DNA from: Leucobacter chromiireducens subsp. solipictus
GTDB lineage: Bacteria; Actinomycetota; Actinomycetes; Actinomycetales; Microbacteriaceae
Direction of reading: 5' to 3'
Assembly (NCBI RefSeq): GCF_016758195.1
Contig: NZ_QYAC01000005.1
Span: 334,859-398,858 of the forward strand
Length of the DNA: 64,000 nucleotides
Part shown: positions 60,282-64,000 of the stretch, in pieces
How positions within the stretch are numbered: the first letter of the stretch is position 1
How the letters are laid out: every line of letters starts with the position of its first letter
The notes under the pieces: generated by a model
The model's database searches: none
What the model was told of the DNA's origin: nothing
Seen by the model: only the letters and a program-made list of their open reading frames with translations
Position numbers and translations under genes: made by a program

Positions 60282-60863
60282 CTAGCTCGAGCCGCTCCAC
60301 GCGGCGGGCACGAGAATCCACACCATCTCGGCGCCCGCCGCCCCCGCGCTCCACGTGTGCGGGGTAATCCCGGGGAAGGTCACCGTGTCTCCCGCCTCGA
60401 GCCGGGCCTGCCGGTCCGCGAAGCTGACGGTGACCTCCCCGGAAATCACGTGCAGGGATTCGACGGCGCAACTGACGGTGTAGAGCTCCTCGCCGCCGCT
60501 GCCGTGGGGCTCCACGGTCGAGCGGAGCACTTGCACGCGCTCCTCCGCCCGCGGCGTGACCAGGCGCTCGTCGGCACCGACGCCACCCATGTTGATACGG
60601 GGTGCCGTGTCGAGGGTGACGTGCTGCACGTCCGGTTCCTCGAAGAGCGCGCCCACCGGCAGCGAGAGCGCGTGGCAGATCTGCACCAGCGTGGGCACGC
60701 TGGGCATCGTGTCGTCGCGCTCGATCCGGCTGAGGAAGCCCTTGGTGAGGCCCGACGCCTGCGCGAGCTGCTCGAGCGTCAGCCCCTGGGCCACGCGCGA
60801 GGAGCGCAGCTTCGCGCCGATCCGGACGGTGTCGGTGTCAGAGCTCAGGTGGATTGCGCGCAC
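60282..60863 (-). CDS. XRE-family regulator with cupin sensor domain
   Basis: This 193-aa protein has an N-terminal XRE HTH ([32 protein letters not shown] in the first ~55 residues) and a C-terminal cupin ([44 protein letters not shown]). Such regulators often control polyamine or amino acid genes. It is divergent from an agmatinase-like gene. GTG 60863 has AGAAAGG 6 nt upstream; an ATG start 12 codons earlier would overlap the divergent promoter. Confidence 0.88.
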   Translation of the reverse strand: MRAIHLSSDTDTVRIGAKLRSSRVAQGLTLEQLAQASGLTKGFLSRIERDDTMPSVPTLVQICHALSLPVGALFEEPDVQHVTLDTAPRINMGGVGADERLVTPRAEERVQVLRSTVEPHGSGGEELYTVSCAVESLHVISGEVTVSFADRQARLEAGDTVTFPGITPHTWSAGAAGAEMVWILVPAAWSGSS

Positions 60864-60898
60864 GGCGTGCCTTTCTGGGGTGTGTCCGCTGCGCGACA

Positions 60899-60951
60899 TT
60901 GACCGCGCGGCGGCATCAGCCTATAGTGAAGTCAAGTTCACCGTTAGAACT
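60899..60951 (+). promoter_or_regulatory. Promoter and inverted repeat of the agmatinase-like gene
   Basis: TTGACC (60899-60904) and TATAGT (60922-60927) with a 17-bp spacer form a strong sigma-70-type promoter. AGTTC (60935-60939) and GAACT (60947-60951) form a small inverted repeat just past the expected start site, a plausible operator for the divergent XRE-cupin protein. Confidence 0.7.
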
Positions 60952-61009
60952 CACTTGTTTACTCTCAGGAAACTTTACCCGAGAATTGACCCGAAAGGAA
61001 CGTGGAAAC

Positions 61010-61957
61010 GTGACGGATCACACTCCCCAGGGGCCGGTCGACGCCAGCCTGACCCCGCGCTACGCCGGCATCGCGACGTTCGCCAAGCTGCCGCGCATCG
61101 AGGACGTCCCGGCCGCGGACATCGCGGTCGTCGGTGTTCCCTTCGACACGGGCGTGAGCTTCCGCCCCGGCGCGCGCTTCGGCCCGTCGCACGTGCGCGA
61201 GGCGTCGCGCCTGCTGCGCCCCTACAACCCGGCGCAGGACGTCTCCCCGTTCAACGTGAAGCAGGTCGTCGACGCCGGTGACATCGTGGCGAACCCCTTC
61301 AACCTCGACGAGGCCGTCAAGCAGGTCGAGGACGCCGCGACCGAGCTCGGCGAAAAGGTCGACAAGATCGTCACCGTCGGTGGCGACCACACGATCGCCC
61401 TCCCGCTGCTGCGCGCCATCAACAAGAAGCACGGCCCGGTCGCCGTGCTCCACTTCGACGCGCACCTCGACACCTGGGACACCTACTTCGGTGCGCCCAC
61501 CACGCACGGCACCCCGTTCCGCCGCGCCTCCGAGGAAGGACTGATCGACCTCACCGCCAGCATGCACGGCGGCACCCGCGGCCCGCTCTACGGCAAGGAA
61601 GACCTCGAGGACGACCAGAAGCTCGGCTTCCAGATCGTCACCTCGGAGTTCATCGAGGAGAACGGGATCCCCGCGGCGCTCGAGAAGATCCGCGCACGCG
61701 TGGGCGACAAGCCCCTCTACATCTCCATCGACATCGACGTGCTGGATCCCTCGCACGCCCCCGGCACCGGCACGCCGGAGGCCGGTGGCCTCACGAGCCG
61801 CGAGATGCTCCGCCTGATCCGCGGCCTCGCGGACCTGCACATCGTGGGTGCCGACGTGGTCGAGGTGGCACCCGCCTACGACCACGCGCAGATCACCGCG
61901 ATCGCCGCGAGCCACGTTGTGTACGAGCTCGTCAGTGCGATGGCCGCGCGCGACTAA
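61010..61957 (+). CDS. speB: Agmatinase-family ureohydrolase
   Basis: This 315-aa ureohydrolase has the dimanganese motifs [18 protein letters not shown] and [19 protein letters not shown]. It releases urea from agmatine (giving putrescine) or from other guanidino acids. GTG 61010 follows AAAGGAACG. The XRE-cupin neighbour and the amine operon at 39-47 kb are consistent with polyamine metabolism, but guanidinobutyrase or guanidinopropionase activity is also possible. A hairpin terminator follows. Confidence 0.88.
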   Translation: MTDHTPQGPVDASLTPRYAGIATFAKLPRIEDVPAADIAVVGVPFDTGVSFRPGARFGPSHVREASRLLRPYNPAQDVSPFNVKQVVDAGDIVANPFNLDEAVKQVEDAATELGEKVDKIVTVGGDHTIALPLLRAINKKHGPVAVLHFDAHLDTWDTYFGAPTTHGTPFRRASEEGLIDLTASMHGGTRGPLYGKEDLEDDQKLGFQIVTSEFIEENGIPAALEKIRARVGDKPLYISIDIDVLDPSHAPGTGTPEAGGLTSREMLRLIRGLADLHIVGADVVEVAPAYDHAQITAIAASHVVYELVSAMAARD

Positions 61958-61976
61958 TCCTCGCTGCACACATCGA

Positions 61977-62016
61977 GCAGGGGGCGCACTCCGGGACACC
62001 GGGGTGCGTCCCCTGC
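61977..62016 (+). terminator. Hairpin terminator after agmatinase
   Basis: The inverted repeat 61977-61994 and 61999-62016 has 18-bp arms with two G-T type pairs and a GACA loop, 20 bp after the stop codon. Confidence 0.8.
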
Positions 62017-62125
62017 GGCGTATGAGCGGTGCGCCCGCTGTGGGCGTATGAGCGGTGCACCCGTGCGGCGTTCGCGCGGTTTTCGCTCGGTTTTCGCTCG
62101 GTTTTCGCGCGGTGTTCGCGCGGTG
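62017..62125. repeat. 20-bp direct repeat and five 11-bp tandem repeats
   Basis: A 20-bp word starting GGCGTATGAGCGGTGC recurs at 62017-62036 and 62043-62062 with one mismatch. Five contiguous 11-mers of the form TTCGCKCGGTK run from 62071 to 62125. They lie upstream of the cyclase gene; no product or factor is known. Confidence 0.9.
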
Positions 62126-62227
62126 CGCCCCTGTGGGGGTTGAGCCAGGCGGGCTCTGGTGAATGTGTGGGGCACGCTCGCGGGAATGACTGCTGCGCGG
62201 GCTGCGGTCGTACCGTAGCGTGGGGGC

Positions 62228-63193
62228 ATGTACGTCGTAGACCTGAGCATGCCGCTGCGGAGCGGCATGTCGGTCTATCCCGGAGACCCGAACGTGTGCA
62301 TTGATCCCGCCCTCTCGATCGAGGGGGAAGGGGTCGCCGTCTCGGCGCTGTCCCTGGGCTCGCACAGCGGGACCCACCTCGATGCGCCCGCGCATCTCAT
62401 CCCGGGCGGACCGACGCTCTCCGAGATCCCGCTCGAGTGGCTGGTCGGCCCCGCCGTGGTCTTGCGGGTTCGCGATCCCCGGGACGATGTGCGCCTGGGA
62501 GCGGCGGACATCGAGGGTGGGCTGCCGCCCACGCTCCCCATGATCGTGTGCATCGCTACCGGGTGGGACGCGCTGGCCGGCGACGAACGGATGTTCCGCC
62601 ACCCCTATCTCTCCGGTGAGCTCGCCGCCGAACTCTGGGATCGCGGGGCCCGCGTCCTGTGCGTCGACACGCTCAGCCCGGACCAGACCCTGCCCCCAGG
62701 CGAGGTACCCCCGATGCCGGGTGCCGGTGCGGCTGCCGCCGACACCGTGTTTGCCGCCGACGTGGCTGCCGCCGACGCCGCCGCCGCTGCTGCCGCCGCC
62801 GCTGCTGCCGCCGCCGCTGCTGCCGCCGCCGCTGCTGCCGCCGCCGATGCGGCCGACGCCGCCGACGTCGGTGCCGCTGGTGCCGCCGATGCCGAGGCCG
62901 CTAACGCCGACCCGGCGGGCGTCGATGCGCCTGTTGCGGATGTCGCGGCTGTTGACGTCGAGGCAGGCAGTGACAATGCCGTCCTGGCGGCTTCCGAAAC
63001 TCAGGCGGCAATCGCGGTGCACCAGTTCTGGCTGGGCCGCGGGGGAGTGATCGTGGAGAACCTGGTGGGTCTGGACCGCGTCCCCAATCAAGTGGAGCTC
63101 TCCTTGTTGCCCCTCCCCATTGCCGAAGGCGACGGTGCACCGATCCGTGCTGTCGCGTTCCTGCCCTCGCCGGAGCCTGATCCCCACCCGTAG
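62228..63193 (+). CDS. Cyclase-family (kynurenine formamidase-like) hydrolase with alanine-rich insertion
   Basis: This 321-aa protein has the cyclase-family metal motif HSGTHLDAPAH (His46, His50, Asp52, His56) and the closing VENLVGLDRVP. Relatives of ~210 aa hydrolyse formamides or lactone-like esters. Here about 100 extra residues, mostly Ala, sit between the TLSPDQ segment (~residue 148) and H265QFWL, where the family normally has ~15-20 residues. ATG 62228 follows TAGCGT by six bases, suggesting a leaderless message. The substrate is unknown, and the enzyme may be unstable or have a surface loop. Confidence 0.8.
   Translation: MYVVDLSMPLRSGMSVYPGDPNVCIDPALSIEGEGVAVSALSLGSHSGTHLDAPAHLIPGGPTLSEIPLEWLVGPAVVLRVRDPRDDVRLGAADIEGGLPPTLPMIVCIATGWDALAGDERMFRHPYLSGELAAELWDRGARVLCVDTLSPDQTLPPGEVPPMPGAGAAAADTVFAADVAAADAAAAAAAAAAAAAAAAAAAAAAADAADAADVGAAGAADAEAANADPAGVDAPVADVAAVDVEAGSDNAVLAASETQAAIAVHQFWLGRGGVIVENLVGLDRVPNQVELSLLPLPIAEGDGAPIRAVAFLPSPEPDPHP
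62786..62845 (+). repeat. Four 15-bp tandem repeats coding poly-Ala
   Basis: Exactly four copies of GCTGCTGCCGCCGCC, flanked by more GCC triplets, encode a run of alanines (residues 187-206). The repeat is in-frame and could expand or contract without loss of reading frame. Confidence 0.93.
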
Positions 63194-63900
63194 CTCCTGC
63201 TCCGAGCGGCCGCCGCCGAGCAGGAGCCCGCGCCCCGCGTGTGCGGTCCTTCCCGCTACCGGCCCGCTGCCCGCCCCTGCCGAACTCGGCCGGCCCGCTG
63301 TCGCCGCGGCCGGCGACGAGCGCTCCTCGTACCCGAGGCTTTTTATCTAGAGCGAGTCGTTTTCGAACGTATTTGGCTCGTGTTGGCGAAATGTCCTCGG
63401 TTTTGGTGTGTGTCGTCGCGTGTGCGGGGCACTTCCCGGGGCGGTGTGCTCGACGGGTAGTGCCGAGGCAGTGTCGGTGGCCTACGGGCTTGCACGCACC
63501 ACCTGCATCCGCTCCGCCGTCACGGTGTGCGCCGTACCCGAGGCTTTTTATCTGGAGTGAGTGGTTTTCGGGCGTATTTGGGTCGTGCCCGCGAGTTTGG
63601 CTTGGTGGGGTGGGTGTTTGGGGTGGTGGCGCGCCCGGGTTGTGGGGTGTGGGGCCGGGTTTGGGGCGGGTTGTGGTGGGTGGGGTGGTGTGGGGGTGTG
63701 GGTGGGGTGTGGGGGGATTTGGCGGAATCATGCGGGGGCGCGCCCGAGATACGGGCCGGTGTTGCGGGTGGGTGGGATTGTGCGTAATGTATTCCCTTGT
63801 CAGCGCAACGCAGCCGGGCAGCGAGGCAGAAGCCAAGCGGTCCGGCCAGTTGGAATGCGCAGCGAGCACAGGATCTGTGCTAAGCTAGACAGGTTGCCGT
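63194..63900. other. Intergenic region upstream of rRNA operon
   Basis: About 700 bp without a credible gene. It contains a 55-bp direct repeat (63328-63382 and 63533-63587, six mismatches, each with a GGCTTTTTATCT core), a strongly G/T-biased tract (about 63590-63725), and a 7-bp inverted repeat AGCACAG/CTGTGCT (63865-63881) overlapping TAAGCT, a candidate rRNA -10 box. Short open frames here have no supporting start signals. Confidence 0.6.
63328..63587. repeat. 55-bp imperfect direct repeat pair
   Basis: The copies at 63328-63382 and 63533-63587 differ at six positions. Both contain CGTACCCGAGGCTTTTTATC and a GTTTTCG stretch. They are 205 bp apart, in front of the rRNA leader. Confidence 0.9.
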
Positions 63901-63935
63901 TCGGAAGGGCCTTTTCGGGTTCTACGGGTGGTGTC

Positions 63936-64000
63936 TGGTCTTTGAGAACTCAATAGTGTGCACTTTAATTGTCAAATGCCAATTATTTAATCCCGTCGCC
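63936..64000 (+). promoter_or_regulatory. rRNA operon leader with boxA-like antitermination site
   Basis: TGGTCTTTGA (63936-63945) resembles boxA, and the following GAACTCAATAGTGTGCAC and TTGTCAAATGCCAA segments match 16S rRNA leader sequence seen in Microbacteriaceae. The 16S gene itself lies beyond the window. Confidence 0.75.

Noticed and set aside
63194..63900. Short open frames in the rRNA upstream region
   Set aside because: They lack start signals, run through G/T-rich or repeated DNA and have no known relatives.

Overview
The window is a contiguous stretch of high-GC actinobacterial chromosome. Mycothiol-linked genes (a mycoredoxin and mycothiol S-conjugate amidase), a DUF4307 protein, an HtaA-domain protein and many leaderless starts (a TANNNT -10 box 6-9 nt before ATG/GTG) place it in Actinomycetes. 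The last ~70 bases look like a Microbacteriaceae 16S rRNA leader with a boxA-like motif. Family Microbacteriaceae (Leucobacter-like) is the best guess; the genus is not proven. I saw no phage, transposase, integrase or CRISPR array.

Layout. 0-6.5 kb: core genes (3' end of pfkA, mycoredoxin, a Pit phosphate transporter behind two PHO-box-like arrays, an ALDH3-type aldehyde dehydrogenase, an AI-2E family membrane protein, ilvA). 6.5-17.1 kb: a catabolic block with its own regulators. It holds a LacI repressor facing four evenly spaced operators and an asparaginase/NodB-fold hydrolase/MFS/two-SDR operon, then a TetR repressor, an 18-bp palindrome, an amidohydrolase and an APC permease. 17.2-27.7 kb: core genes again (greA, DUF4307, mca, recQ, hemolysin III, uppS), a SAM-recycling group (MTA/SAH deaminase-like protein, luxS, nucleosidase) and tRNA-Ser(CGA).

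28-34.2 kb: an MHS transporter, a LysR regulator, an HtaA-domain protein and a divergent 1013-aa protein that joins a cytochrome P450, an adrenodoxin-reductase-type FAD/NADPH domain and a C-terminal flavodoxin. This apparently self-contained P450 with an unusual domain order is the most novel item. 34.2-37.2 kb: radA and mqo. 37.4-47.3 kb: a HAD phosphatase, an Orn/Lys/Arg-type decarboxylase, and a divergent amine/amino-acid operon (APC permease, FluG-like amidohydrolase, M20 hydrolase, class III aminotransferase, RpiR regulator, glutamine-synthetase-like ligase). 47.4-53.5 kb: argF, argH, an FtsX/ATPase transporter and tyrS. 53.7-63.2 kb: an M19 dipeptidase, a nitrilase-family amidase, an AsnC-type regulator divergent from a small membrane protein, an NCS1 permease and a zinc dehydrogenase, an XRE-cupin regulator divergent from an agmatinase-family ureohydrolase, and a cyclase-family hydrolase carrying a ~100-residue alanine-rich insertion. 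63.2-64 kb: a non-coding rRNA upstream region with a 55-bp direct repeat and a G/T-rich tract.

Much of the accessory content serves uptake and breakdown of nitrogenous compounds (amides, amines, nucleobase-like compounds, guanidino compounds). Each unit has a dedicated regulator, and several have a recognisable operator.
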